DNA of 64,000 nucleotides, taken from NCBI RefSeq assembly GCF_900142925.1, contig NZ_FRCN01000002.1:1-64000 (forward strand), written 5' to 3'. This document shows, piece by piece, positions 1 to 8,838 of the stretch. The notes beneath the pieces were generated by a model. The model had not been told where the DNA came from, searched no databases, and saw only the letters and a program-made list of their open reading frames with translations. How positions within the stretch are numbered: the first letter of the stretch is position 1; each line of letters opens with the position of its first letter. Both the position numbers and the translations under genes were made by a program. The stretch is from Chitinophaga sp. CF418 (GTDB taxonomy: Bacteria; Bacteroidota; Bacteroidia; Chitinophagales; Chitinophagaceae).

Positions 1-187
1 CGGAGCCTATCGGCGTTTTGTTTCCCGGTTTATTGACGGCCCGGGGTTATCACCCCGCGCTACAAACACTGTGGCTCCTGACGGAGCCTATCGGCATTTT
101 GTTTCCCGGTTTATTGCCATACAACAAAACACAATAGGACTCCGTCAGGAGTCCCGTGTTTGTAGCCCGGGGTTGCAAACCCCGGGG
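1..187. repeat. Inverted pair of REP-like dispersed repeats
   Basis: A unit of about 55 bases, with a GC-rich hairpin (cccggggtt..accccg), the stretch gctacaaacac and the palindrome ctcctgacggag, occurs at 38-94 and again in inverted orientation at 132-187. A shorter direct repeat (cggagcctatcgg.. to ..cccggtttattg) is present at 1-35 and 80-114. No open frame here looks like a real protein. Units of this sort resemble REP-type intergenic repeats that occur in many copies in a genome, but only this pair can be seen in the window. Confidence 0.7.
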
Positions 188-226
188 ACGTGTGATATCC
201 CCCCGGGGCCATGCGACAACCGGGGC

Positions 227-350
227 ACACGGAACGTGCAACACGGACATATTCACAAATATGCGGGCATGCGCAACACACGGAACGTGCAACACGGGGA
301 TATTCGCAAATATGCGGACACGGGCAACACAAGGAACGTCCGACACAACG
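227..350. repeat. 51-bp tandem repeat, about 2.4 copies
   Basis: Units begin at 227, 278 and 329 (acacggaacgtgcaacacgg and variants), a spacing of 51 bases. The first two copies are close to identical and the third is partial and diverged. Each full copy contains a short dyad around atattc(a/g)caaatatgcg. The stretch 188-471 otherwise holds no supported gene. Confidence 0.7.
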
Positions 351-471
351 ATCCCCTTTCCATCCAACACGATAACAAAAAATATCCTTTATGGAATTTA
401 CTCCCTCCCGCATCTATATCCATGAAAGCGCTTTCAGTCATTTATTCTTATACACTCTAAACCTATTCACT

Positions 472-1002
472 ATGGCTGAAATAAACACCGGCAGCTCCGA
501 TCGCGGCCACAAAAGAGGAACCCGTTCAAGGAAATTAAGTACGCGTGTAGATATGACACCTATGGTAGACCTGGGCTTTCTGCTCATTACTTTTTTCATG
601 CTCACCACAGTATTGACAAACCCCAAAACGCTAGACCTGAAGATGCCCGCAGACGATAAGGAACATCCGCAATCACTGGCGGAAAGTAAGTCCCTCACTA
701 TTCTGCTCGGGGCTAATAACAGCGTCAGTTACTATGAAGGCATCGGTAATGATCCCCTGCATCCTCCGGTGGTAAAACATTCTTCCTTTGCCAATAACCA
801 TGGTATACGCGACGTCATTATCGACAAAAAGGAGCGGGTCATCAGACAACATAAGAAAGATGACCTGATGGTGCTGATCAAAGCAGATAAATCTGCCAAT
901 TATAAAAACGTGGTGGACATTATGGATGAGATGCTGATCAATCATGTGGGAAGCTATGCCATGGTTGATATTACGCCAGAAGATGAAGCTTACTTAAAAT
1001 AA
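472..1002 (+). CDS. ExbD/TolR-family biopolymer transport protein
   Basis: A 176-residue protein of the ExbD/TolR type, the small proton-channel subunit that works with ExbB/TolQ to energise TonB-dependent outer-membrane transport. A basic cytoplasmic N-terminus (about 1-27) is followed by the family signature DMTPMVDLGFLLITFFML, with the conserved membrane Asp at residue 33, one membrane helix (about 31-50) and a periplasmic domain. The ATG at 472 was chosen over an upstream in-frame ATG at 391 because the extra 27 residues are unlike the family and the basic N-terminus begins here. No ExbB or TonB gene is visible beside it; the left flank is repeats. The family call is firm, the partner is unknown. 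Confidence 0.9.
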   Translation: MAEINTGSSDRGHKRGTRSRKLSTRVDMTPMVDLGFLLITFFMLTTVLTNPKTLDLKMPADDKEHPQSLAESKSLTILLGANNSVSYYEGIGNDPLHPPVVKHSSFANNHGIRDVIIDKKERVIRQHKKDDLMVLIKADKSANYKNVVDIMDEMLINHVGSYAMVDITPEDEAYLK

Positions 1003-1031
1003 GTTAACTTAGTAAGGTAAAACTCATTACT

Positions 1032-1988
1032 ATGGCACTAACTCAATCCATTCCTGTTGTGGACCTCGCCGCCTTTACTTCGGGCGACGCTGCCAGTAAA
1101 GCCGCTTTTGTGGAGCAGCTTGGTAAAGCTTACGAAGAAGTAGGTTTTGTAGCGGTAAAAAATCACGGTATTTCCGACGATCTCATTGCAAAGCTGTACA
1201 AGTACGTACAGCTGTTCTTCACGTTACCGTCGGACACCAAGCGTTCCTATGAGATCCCCGAACTGGCTGGCCAGCGCGGTTATACATCTTTCGGTAAAGA
1301 ACATGCCAAAGGGTATGATGCACCTGACCTGAAGGAATTCTTCCAGTTTGGACAAACTGTTGAAGATGATGACCCGATCAGTAACGAATACCCGCCAAAC
1401 GTTGTAGTAAAAGAGATCCCGGCTTTTTCACCGACCTTTTTTGATGCATACCGCGCATTCGAAAAATCAGGAAAGGCGCTGCTGCAGGCGATAGCTATCT
1501 ACCTGGGACTGGATGAGCATTATTTTGACGAATATATACACAATGGTAATTCCATTCTGAGGGCCATCCACTATCCTCCTATTACGCAGGAACCTGCTTC
1601 CGCCATCCGTGCGGAACAACATGAGGACATTAACCTTATTACCCTGCTGGTGGGCGCTTCTGCTGATGGCCTACAGATACTGGACAAACAGGATAACTGG
1701 GTGCCTGTTACTTCGCTGCCTGAACAGATTGTAGTGAATGTGGGCGATATGTTGCAAAGGCTGACCAACAACCGTCTGAAATCAACCACACACCGTGTAG
1801 TGAACCCACCACGCGACATGTGGCATACCAGCCGCTTTTCCATTCCGTTCTTCCTGCATCCTAAATCAGAGATGCCATTGAATGCGCTGGAGAGCTGTGT
1901 AACGGATGATAATCCGCTGGTGTATGAACCCATCACCGCTGGTGAGTACCTGGATGAAAGATTGAGAGAAATAGGCCTGAAGAAATAA
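1032..1988 (+). CDS. 2-oxoglutarate/Fe(II)-dependent oxygenase, isopenicillin N synthase-like
   Basis: A 318-residue cytoplasmic enzyme of the isopenicillin N synthase-like dioxygenase superfamily. The N-terminal DIOX_N region (IPVVDLAAF, then GFVAVKNHGIS around 37-58) is followed by the double-stranded beta-helix core. Iron ligands are visible as His197-x-Asp199 (EQHEDINLITLL) and His264 (TTHRVVNP), and the RxS motif that binds the 2-oxoglutarate carboxylate is Arg278/Ser280 (SRFSIPFF). Full length for the family. It starts 30 bases after the exbD-like gene on the same strand, so co-transcription is possible. The substrate cannot be deduced; bacterial members act on amino acids, ethylene-forming substrates or secondary metabolites. 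Confidence 0.9.
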   Translation: MALTQSIPVVDLAAFTSGDAASKAAFVEQLGKAYEEVGFVAVKNHGISDDLIAKLYKYVQLFFTLPSDTKRSYEIPELAGQRGYTSFGKEHAKGYDAPDLKEFFQFGQTVEDDDPISNEYPPNVVVKEIPAFSPTFFDAYRAFEKSGKALLQAIAIYLGLDEHYFDEYIHNGNSILRAIHYPPITQEPASAIRAEQHEDINLITLLVGASADGLQILDKQDNWVPVTSLPEQIVVNVGDMLQRLTNNRLKSTTHRVVNPPRDMWHTSRFSIPFFLHPKSEMPLNALESCVTDDNPLVYEPITAGEYLDERLREIGLKK

Positions 1989-2006
1989 TTGCCGCTCATA
2001 AATAAC

Positions 2007-2048
2007 AACAGGGCTGAAAAGACAGATCATCTGCTTTTCAGCCCTGTT
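2007..2048. terminator. Bidirectional terminator between convergent genes
   Basis: Perfect 15-bp inverted repeat (aacagggctgaaaag at 2007-2021 and its complement at 2034-2048) with a smaller dyad in the loop. It sits in the 79-base gap between the convergent oxygenase and hydrolase genes. Confidence 0.8.
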
Positions 2049-2067
2049 TATAGATACACACATTGTT

Positions 2068-3108
2068 TTAATTCACGCTTTCCTGCGCACCCGCCTGCTT
2101 TTTAGCCAATGTCTTTTCATCCTCCAGCACTGCGGTATTTCCGCCGAACAGTTGTGTAAAATAATCTTTCATCTCCTGCGTCATACGGTAATCATTCTGT
2201 GGGAAATTCAGGAAGTAACTATGTTGCCGGCCACCCTGGCCATGAAAGTTGACATAACTCGCATTGGCAGCCCGCTTGCGTTTCAGCTTTTCCCCCAGCT
2301 GCGGCGCAAGAGTAAGCAGGTGAGCCCCCTTCAACTGCCAGTCTGACCTGTTGTAATGGATGTAGATCTTATTCGCAAAGCGGATGCGCTCTACCCACTC
2401 CTTATGGCCTTTTGCTGGCACGCATGCTGCATTCAGTACAACATTGTCGATGAACGGATCTTTGTTCAACTGATCATAAGGCTGGTGTTTCATCATTTCC
2501 ATGAAAATGATGTTTCCCATACTATGACAGAATGTAGTGACTTTTACATGCTCCACCCAGTCTTCCTTATCCCGGCGGGCCTGTTGGATGAGCTGGAGCA
2601 GCCGGAAATAATGCGGGGCTGACAGGCGGGCATTGCTACGGGCAAACTTAAAGTTCCGGGAGGGCTTGTAAGTGGTATTAATGCTGGCGTAATCAAACAT
2701 CACCACATTCACATTATACTGTGAACGCATGAGTAATGCCCGTTCTACGTTGGTAGTAAAGATCTTTCCCATCCCTTCTGCATATACGACTATATCCCGT
2801 TTTTCCGGCATGAGGTCCATAGCATCTGTCAGGGTAGGCACCTGGAATACATTCCATTTCCAGGCCTGCTTTTGCAGAACGAAGTATTTTAGCCCTGCTG
2901 TATCCACAAATTCATCCACAAAGCGCAAACTATCCCTGTTCAGGTGCCTGTTGGTCACAAATACAAGACAGGTATCTGTAAGGGCAGGCTTTGTACAATT
3001 AGTCTGCAGGCAAAAGTTGGCCCAATAAGCATCACTGTTGTAATATGACAATTGTGCATGTGCGCTGACTGAAATCGTTATGCATAGGAGGATTAGGAAT
3101 CTTCTCAT
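2068..3108 (-). CDS. Secreted alpha/beta-hydrolase-fold protein (DUF900-like)
   Basis: A 346-residue protein with a clear signal peptide (hydrophobic 3-15, cleavage after SAHA, about residue 18). The middle carries VFVTNR, then a nucleophile elbow FCHSMGN with Ser196 in a C-H-S-M-G context, flanked by the beta-strand HVKVTT. A late His in FHGQGGRQHS (near residue 300) could complete a catalytic triad. The layout resembles DUF900-type alpha/beta hydrolases, some of which are lipases or esterases. The first elbow residue is Cys rather than the usual Gly, which fits DUF900-like relatives better than classical lipases. Likely periplasmic or exported; substrate unknown. It faces the chromate transporter gene across a 182-base divergent promoter region. 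Confidence 0.7.
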   Translation of the reverse strand: MRRFLILLCITISVSAHAQLSYYNSDAYWANFCLQTNCTKPALTDTCLVFVTNRHLNRDSLRFVDEFVDTAGLKYFVLQKQAWKWNVFQVPTLTDAMDLMPEKRDIVVYAEGMGKIFTTNVERALLMRSQYNVNVVMFDYASINTTYKPSRNFKFARSNARLSAPHYFRLLQLIQQARRDKEDWVEHVKVTTFCHSMGNIIFMEMMKHQPYDQLNKDPFIDNVVLNAACVPAKGHKEWVERIRFANKIYIHYNRSDWQLKGAHLLTLAPQLGEKLKRKRAANASYVNFHGQGGRQHSYFLNFPQNDYRMTQEMKDYFTQLFGGNTAVLEDEKTLAKKQAGAQESVN

Positions 3109-3290
3109 AAACTACGTATATTATTAAACCATTCAATACCAACTCCTTAAACACTATCATACTAAGGTGGGAATATTGATTGACCCGAAAGTATTGCTTG
3201 TTTACAACAAGGATTATGCCTGTACGCTTTTGCTTAACAGAAGAAAATCAATAGTTTGTCGTTTTCCTGTTTGATATTGTCAGGAATTTA

Positions 3291-4517
3291 TTGAAATTCG
3301 GGCAGCCGATTAATTGCCAAAACGTGTTTCTTCGTCACATTCCTTTCTTACGGGCTGTTTTTATGCACAGCATCACTGCGTACGGGGGGCCTCAGGGCCA
3401 CCTGGCTATGATGTTGAAAACATTCGTACACCAGAGAAGGGATGTAACCGAGCAGGAGCTGATGGAATACAATGCATTCTGCCAGCTGTTACCAGGCGCA
3501 TCTTCCTCCCAGACACTGACACTCATCGGTTACAAACGGGGCGGGGTAACACTGGCTGTAGCCACACTCCTGATATGGATAGCTCCCGCCTGCCTGTTAA
3601 TGGGATCGCTCAGCTTCCTGTTGCAGTACTTCGATCAGAAGGCCCTCAATACCGATATCTTTAAGTACGTACAGCCAATGGCTGTTGGTTTTCTGATATA
3701 TGGCAGCCTGCGGGCATTTAAGATCAGCATCCGCAACCTGGCTACTGCCATCATCATGGCTGTTTCCCTGCTGACGGCTTACTTTTTCAAATCTCCCTGG
3801 ACCTTCCCGGCATTGATCATCCTGGGCGGGATCGTATCCAATTTCAGCGATAAGCGTATTCCTGACATTAAAGACAAGCCCAAAAAAATACAGTGGACGA
3901 ACATCTGGCTGTTTGCCCTGCTGTTCATACTGGCGGGTTTCTTTTCCGAGCTGGCGCGTACGCACAACTGGATCACACGCCGTCCCTTCAACCTGTTTGA
4001 GAACTTCTACCGTTTCGGTAGCCTGGTGTTTGGCGGCGGGGATATCCTGATAGCGATGATGCTGGAACAGTATGTATCTCGTGCCAATACCCGCTTCATG
4101 AATGCTGAGGAGCTACTGACCGGAGCCGGTATTATGCGGGCTTTACCCGGCCCCACTTTTTCCATTACTGCGTATGTGGGCGGCATGGTGATGCGTAACC
4201 TGGGACCGGGTTATCAGTTACTGGGATGTATGTTGGCGCCTATTGCGGTTTTTCTACCCAGCCTGTTACTGGTCTTATTCTTCTTCCCCATCTGGCATAA
4301 CCTGAAGAAATACGTGGTCATCTACCGGGCATTGGAAGGAATCAATGCCACTGTGGTGGGCATCATGTGGGCAGCCACGATCATATTGTTCCTGGCCATC
4401 CCACTTACCTGGTACAACGTTGCTATTACCATCGCTACCTTAATCATTCTCTCTGCATCACGTATACCATCCCCATTTATAGTACTGGCCTGCCTGCTCT
4501 TAGGCTGGCTGATGTAA
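3291..4517 (+). CDS. chrA: Chromate transporter, ChrA family
   Basis: A membrane protein of up to 408 residues with about ten or more hydrophobic segments. The N-terminal CHR signature ([14 protein letters not shown], then [25 protein letters not shown]) and a second CHR half after residue 215 ([11 protein letters not shown], then [15 protein letters not shown]) show the two-domain long-chain ChrA type, which exports chromate or transports related oxyanions across the inner membrane. The start is uncertain: the frame opens with TTG at 3291, with GTG at 3324 and the first ATG at 3363. The ATG lies inside the family's conserved N-terminal helix, so one of the non-ATG starts is preferred. Its 3' end is only 4 bases from the convergent membrane-protein gene. 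Confidence 0.87.
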   Translation: MKFGQPINCQNVFLRHIPFLRAVFMHSITAYGGPQGHLAMMLKTFVHQRRDVTEQELMEYNAFCQLLPGASSSQTLTLIGYKRGGVTLAVATLLIWIAPACLLMGSLSFLLQYFDQKALNTDIFKYVQPMAVGFLIYGSLRAFKISIRNLATAIIMAVSLLTAYFFKSPWTFPALIILGGIVSNFSDKRIPDIKDKPKKIQWTNIWLFALLFILAGFFSELARTHNWITRRPFNLFENFYRFGSLVFGGGDILIAMMLEQYVSRANTRFMNAEELLTGAGIMRALPGPTFSITAYVGGMVMRNLGPGYQLLGCMLAPIAVFLPSLLLVLFFFPIWHNLKKYVVIYRALEGINATVVGIMWAATIILFLAIPLTWYNVAITIATLIILSASRIPSPFIVLACLLLGWLM

Positions 4518-4521
4518 GGTC

Positions 4522-4959
4522 TTATTCAGGTTTGGTCGTTGTCTGATTTTTCTTGAATGCCATTGCAGCCAGGGCCGCCGCCACCAAACCAACAATGCCA
4601 TTGGTGAAAAACACATTACCGAACAGGTAGATCCAGAAGTTATCTTCTGTCTGCGCTCCTGAGATGAAGTGCAGGGCTATCGTACACAATGTGACAATAA
4701 ACACCGCCCATATCGTAGTTCTGAATCCCATGGCAAATAATGCCATGGCGGAAGTTCTTTCATGATGCTGGCTATTATAGTGAATAACGGAGAACAATAC
4801 GCCCAGGGCCATCAGCATATTCCCGAAATATCCCGTCCATAAGGCGCTTGCCATCTTGGTGAAGTAAAAGATAACAGTGAATACAAGGGACACAACTGCT
4901 ATAATGATCCCGTAAACGGGAGCAAGATTGACATGATGACGATGATTTACTGTTTGCAT
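4522..4959 (-). CDS. Small four-helix inner-membrane protein of unknown function
   Basis: A 145-residue protein with a short His-containing N-terminus (MQTVNHRHH) and four predicted membrane helices at roughly 13-33, 44-60, 78-99 and 108-133, ending in a basic KKNQTTTKPE tail. I do not recognise a family; the layout recalls small Bacteroidota integral membrane proteins such as DUF4199-type, but without a decisive motif. It lies 26 bases downstream of ligD on the same strand, so it may be the last gene of the ku-ligD transcript. Confidence 0.65.
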   Translation of the reverse strand: MQTVNHRHHVNLAPVYGIIIAVVSLVFTVIFYFTKMASALWTGYFGNMLMALGVLFSVIHYNSQHHERTSAMALFAMGFRTTIWAVFIVTLCTIALHFISGAQTEDNFWIYLFGNVFFTNGIVGLVAAALAAMAFKKNQTTTKPE

Positions 4960-4985
4960 AACGGTTCCGTTTTATGGTGAAAAAA

Positions 4986-7526
4986 TCATTGTGCTGTTGC
5001 CTCAATATCCTGGATCACTTTACGCAGATCATTCTTTGTTTTATCAATATCTTTCCACAGATCGCCTACATCCCTGATCCTGTCTGCCATGTTCCCAATA
5101 TTGAAATCGGCAATGGCAAGATCATCAGTCAGCTCATCCCAGTTCAAAGGTGCGGAAACGGTAGCTCCCGGCTTCGGACGTACGGAATATGGAGAAGCAA
5201 TGGTCTGTCCGCGGCTGTTCTGCATATAGTCTATATATACTTTTTTATTTCGTTTGGATTTATTGCGGATCACGCTCGTAATGCGTGGTAGCTCCTGCTG
5301 TACCTGTTTCGCCACATACTCGGCAAATAAGCGGCAGGTTTCATAATTATATTTCGCCCCAGTAGGCACATAAATGTGCAGGCCTGAAGCGCCGGAAGTT
5401 TTACAAAATGCTGTTAGCCCCAGTTGATCCAGCAGTGCCTTAATGGCCAGGGCGGTTTCTACCACGTGTTTAAAGGCGATATTTTCAGGATCAAGGTCCA
5501 ATACCAGGTAATCCGGATTATCCAGGTTCTTCACACGTGACAACCAGGGATTGATCTCTATACATCCCAGATTGACCATATATGCCAGTGTAGCTGCGTT
5601 GTTACACACCAGGTAATCCACATCGCGGGAAGCAGAAGCGGCATGCAGCTGTATTGTTTTCAGCCAGTCAGGAATCGTTGTAGTATCAACATCCTTCTGA
5701 TAGAAGCCGGGGGCATTAATACCATTAGGAAAACGGTGCAGGCTTAAAGGGCGGTCTTTCAGGAAAGGCAGTACGTAATCGGCCATCTCCATGTAATAAT
5801 CCAGCAGCATACCCTTTGTGATCTTTTCGTCCGGCCAGAATATCTTTTGCTGATTGGTCAATGTAACTTTTTTCCCATTCAGGGTTACCACACGTTCCTT
5901 TTCATGTGTACGCGCGGGAGCGGGAGCAGCATGCGCTGCAGCTTTCTTTGTGGCCATCTTTGTAGATTTTGCAGTCTCTTTGTAGACCTCTTTCGCCGGC
6001 TTGTCCTTTCTCAATCCCAGGAATATTGGCATACGCAGATGCCTGTCGCTCGTCCAGGCGGAAAACTTCACCTGGCATACCAGCTCGGGTTTTACCCAGG
6101 TGACGGGCGTATTCGTTTTCACCTTTTCTTTGAATGGAGAAGTCTTTTGCCGGTAAGGCTGCATCTTGTCATACAGCTCATTGATCAGCGCTCCATTCAA
6201 TCCACCGCCACAGTTGCCGACATATTTCAGCTCATCATTATCATCATAAATTCCCAGCACCAACGAGCCTATTTTCTTCCTGCTTCCCTGTGGATCCGTA
6301 TATCCACAGATGATGGCTTCCTGTTCGTCCACGATCTTAATCTTCAGCCAGGACATAGACCTGCGGCCTTCGGCGTACAGGCTTTCAGCCTCTTTGGCAA
6401 TGATCCCCTCCCAGCCTTTCTGTTGCGCTGTTTCATACAACTTCTCACTATCATTCAATATATGTTCAGAATAGATCACCGTTTTGCTGCCTAGTTGTGC
6501 GATCACATCCTTCAGCAGCTCCTTCCGCTGAATAAGCGGCAATGCCTGTAGGTCCTGCCCGTCCAGCTGTAACATGTCAAAAACCACATATACCAGGTTG
6601 CCGGAGGCATCATTCTTATAGTTCTGCAGCGCTTGAAAATCGGAGGCACCATCCTTTTTCAGGATCACTACTTCACCATCCAGTACGGCATCATGCGACA
6701 ATTCTTCCAGCGTTTTCACTACTTTCGGATAGTCCTTATTAAAGGACAAATGATTCCTTGAATACAATTCCACCTTTCCTTTCCGCACATCGGCAATGGC
6801 CCTGTAGCCATCCCATTTTGTTTCAAACAGCCAACCTTCCCTGCTAAAGGCTTTATCTACCAAAGTCGCCATCATTGGTGTAAAGAGCTCTCTCTTAGCT
6901 GACGCTGTTTTTACCTTTGCCGGTTGTACTTTTTTTTTAGCCGTCTTCATCTTTTCTTTCTCCTTCAGGCCTTTGTCCCTGACACGCTGCGGCGTATAGT
7001 TCTCACTATCGTAAGCTTCCTTTACCGCATAATTGTCTTTATGTTTCAGTAGCAGCCAGGCATTATCATCCGCGTTTTTCATTTTCACCAGGGCGAATTC
7101 ACCTTTCACTTTCCTGCCCTTCAGACGTATTTTCAGATCGCCTCCCCGGATCTCTTTGTTCGCCTCTTTATCGAAATCCTTTCCGTCGTCATGCAGTAAT
7201 TCATAATTCCCTTTGTCCCACACATAAACGTAGCCGGCGCCATAATTCCCTTCGGGGATGACACCTTCAAAATCTTTATAATCATAGGGGTGATCTTCCA
7301 CCTGCATGGCCAGTCTTTTGTCGGACGGATTCATGGAAGGGCCTTTCGGCACTGCCCAGCTTTTCAGCACACCATCTACTTCCAGGCGGAAGTCGTAATG
7401 TAAACGGGAAGCATGATGCCGCTGGATCACGAAGATGTGCTGTTTCCCCGCATTCTTTTTCTTCGCGCCTTTAGGCTCGGAAGTGACCTTAAAATTGCGC
7501 TTCTCATCATATGTTCTCAGGCTCAT
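4986..7526 (-). CDS. ligD: Multifunctional DNA ligase D (phosphoesterase-ligase-polymerase)
   Basis: An 846-residue bacterial NHEJ ligase. Domains in order: 3'-phosphoesterase at about 1-165 (QRHHASRLHYDFRLE, with His37 and His43, and the EGVIPEGNYGAG signature); ATP-dependent ligase at about 215-515 with nucleotidyl-acceptor Lys237 in ETKWDGYR, EGIIAKE (motif IV) and WLKIK (motif V); a low-complexity Ala/Lys linker at 515-545; and an archaeo-eukaryotic-primase-type polymerase at about 550-820 with the catalytic acid pair DLDP (Asp677/Asp679). This PE-ligase-Pol order is common outside mycobacteria. The enzyme trims, fills and seals broken ends held by Ku. Its start codon overlaps the ku stop (ATGA at 7523-7526), so the two are translationally coupled. 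Confidence 0.96.
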   Translation of the reverse strand: MSLRTYDEKRNFKVTSEPKGAKKKNAGKQHIFVIQRHHASRLHYDFRLEVDGVLKSWAVPKGPSMNPSDKRLAMQVEDHPYDYKDFEGVIPEGNYGAGYVYVWDKGNYELLHDDGKDFDKEANKEIRGGDLKIRLKGRKVKGEFALVKMKNADDNAWLLLKHKDNYAVKEAYDSENYTPQRVRDKGLKEKEKMKTAKKKVQPAKVKTASAKRELFTPMMATLVDKAFSREGWLFETKWDGYRAIADVRKGKVELYSRNHLSFNKDYPKVVKTLEELSHDAVLDGEVVILKKDGASDFQALQNYKNDASGNLVYVVFDMLQLDGQDLQALPLIQRKELLKDVIAQLGSKTVIYSEHILNDSEKLYETAQQKGWEGIIAKEAESLYAEGRRSMSWLKIKIVDEQEAIICGYTDPQGSRKKIGSLVLGIYDDNDELKYVGNCGGGLNGALINELYDKMQPYRQKTSPFKEKVKTNTPVTWVKPELVCQVKFSAWTSDRHLRMPIFLGLRKDKPAKEVYKETAKSTKMATKKAAAHAAPAPARTHEKERVVTLNGKKVTLTNQQKIFWPDEKITKGMLLDYYMEMADYVLPFLKDRPLSLHRFPNGINAPGFYQKDVDTTTIPDWLKTIQLHAASASRDVDYLVCNNAATLAYMVNLGCIEINPWLSRVKNLDNPDYLVLDLDPENIAFKHVVETALAIKALLDQLGLTAFCKTSGASGLHIYVPTGAKYNYETCRLFAEYVAKQVQQELPRITSVIRNKSKRNKKVYIDYMQNSRGQTIASPYSVRPKPGATVSAPLNWDELTDDLAIADFNIGNMADRIRDVGDLWKDIDKTKNDLRKVIQDIEATAQ

Positions 7527-8323
7527 GATGCACGTTTTTTATTACTGCGGCTACTGGTACCGCCGGTATTGCCAAGACTCGCCTTCAGCTGATCGAACAG
7601 ATCAGTGCTTTTGGTGTGTACAATCTTCATCTTCTTTACTGTACGACGCTTGCCGCTTGCTTTGGCTTTGATGATATCAAGCAGTTGTTCATGATAAGTA
7701 TCTTTAAACTGACTGATGTCAAATTCGGTAGTATAACTTTCCACGAGTTGCACTGCCATATCCAGTTCTTTCTTGCTGATCTTGCTATCGGAAGGCAGAG
7801 ATAATTCCTCAGGCGAACGTATTTCCTGTTCAAACCTTAGTTGTTGCAACATCAGGTAATTATCACGTGGGCGTATAATGACCAGGTGTTCACTCGTTCT
7901 GAGTACAAAACGCCCCAGTCCGGCCCTTCCCGTTTTCTGCAATGTTTTCAACAACAGTTCGTATGCTTTCACACCTGCTTTGTCCGGCTCTATATAATAC
8001 GGCGTTTCAAAATATATATCATCTATTTCTGCCTGATCTACAAAGGATTCGATCGAGATGATCTTACTTTTTTCGGGTGCTGCTTCCTGGAAATCTTCAT
8101 CTTCCAGGATAACATATTCATCGTTTAATAAGTATCCTTTCACGATCTGTTCCCATGGCACTTCCTTTCCGGTGTCTTCATTCACACGTTTAAACCTTAT
8201 ATGGGCGTGATCTTTTTTATCCAGCATGTCCAGGTCCAGTCTGCTGTCCTGCACGGCGCTGTACAATTTGATGGGTATATTGACTAACCCAAAACCGATT
8301 GTTCCTGACCAAACAGCTCTCAT
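7523..8323 (-). CDS. ku: Non-homologous end-joining protein Ku
   Basis: A 266-residue prokaryotic Ku, the homodimeric ring that binds double-strand break ends and recruits LigD. The N-terminus MRAVWSGTIGFGLVNIPIKLY is the family signature, followed by the Ku core (KDHAHIRFKRVNEDTGKEV, the IESFVDQAEID region, then YYIEPDKAGVKAYELL). The C-terminal tail after about residue 225 is basic (SGKRRTVKKMK, ending SNKKRAS), as is usual for DNA-binding tails. The start was moved to the ATG at 8323: the longer frame to 8377 adds 18 residues with no match to Ku. Four-base overlap with ligD. Confidence 0.96.
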   Translation of the reverse strand: MRAVWSGTIGFGLVNIPIKLYSAVQDSRLDLDMLDKKDHAHIRFKRVNEDTGKEVPWEQIVKGYLLNDEYVILEDEDFQEAAPEKSKIISIESFVDQAEIDDIYFETPYYIEPDKAGVKAYELLLKTLQKTGRAGLGRFVLRTSEHLVIIRPRDNYLMLQQLRFEQEIRSPEELSLPSDSKISKKELDMAVQLVESYTTEFDISQFKDTYHEQLLDIIKAKASGKRRTVKKMKIVHTKSTDLFDQLKASLGNTGGTSSRSNKKRAS

Positions 8324-8418
8324 AAAAAATAATTTAAGGGTGATATTGAATGAAAACCAAACTATATGCCATGGCACGCGATTTGGATTTTTATACTCTG
8401 TAACTAAAACCTTTGTTT

Positions 8419-8766
8419 ATGGAAAAGCCAGGCGAAATGACCACCCTCAGCCGGGTGATGCAAAAATTGCATGAAAAAGGCCTTGATCATGAATTAAAGA
8501 TGAGTGACCATGGCAGAATGCAGAATGTAGAAAAACAGAAAATATACAATCCGGAAGAATTGAAGATCATTAAAACCTACCGGTTTGAAGGGGAGTCAGA
8601 TCCAGCCGATATGTCCGTGCTGTACCTCATAGAGGACGGGGAAGGTGAAATAGGCTATGTACTGGATGCTTATGGTGCTTATAGTACACATGAGGAATCC
8701 GGATTTGACGAATTTCTCCAGAAAATACCAGTGGAAGACAGGGAAGATCAGCTGATCTTCGCGTAA
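8419..8766 (+). CDS. Small Bacteroidota protein of the so-called PRPP synthetase-like family
   Basis: A 115-residue soluble protein with no signal peptide or membrane segment. The pattern TLSRVMQKLHEKGL, then the acidic FEGESDPADMSVLYLIE and VLDAYGAYS, matches a short Bacteroidota family often labelled phosphoribosylpyrophosphate synthetase. That label is probably an error, because the protein is far too short and lacks the PRPP-binding and ATP loops. I recognise the family by its FEG..DP.D.SVLY..DAYG pattern, not by function. The ATG at 8419 was preferred over the TTG two codons upstream. It is transcribed away from ku, which suggests a shared divergent regulatory region at 8324-8418. Confidence 0.75.
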   Translation: MEKPGEMTTLSRVMQKLHEKGLDHELKMSDHGRMQNVEKQKIYNPEELKIIKTYRFEGESDPADMSVLYLIEDGEGEIGYVLDAYGAYSTHEESGFDEFLQKIPVEDREDQLIFA

Positions 8767-8777
8767 CATAACTTATT

Positions 8778-8838
8778 AAAAGCAGGGACCAGGACAAGCA
8801 ACAGGGTGATATTAGCTTAATTCCTGATCCCTGCTTTT
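8778..8838. terminator. Bidirectional hairpin between convergent genes
   Basis: Arms aaaagcagggaccagga (8778-8794) and tcctgatccctgctttt (8822-8838) pair except for a two-base internal loop. The right arm lies inside the last codons of the convergent topoisomerase gene. Poly-T follows on either strand, so both transcripts could end here. Confidence 0.6.

Noticed and set aside
50-460. Several overlapping ORFs of 60-130 codons on both strands at the left edge
   Set aside because: They run through tandem and inverted repeats, have repeat-derived low-complexity translations, and match no domain.
5847-6494. 215-codon plus-strand ORF inside ligD
   Set aside because: Antisense shadow of a clear ligase domain, with no independent features.
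8419-8766. Annotation as phosphoribosylpyrophosphate synthetase
   Set aside because: The protein is about one third of the required length and has no PRPP-binding loop; the family name appears to be a carried-over error.
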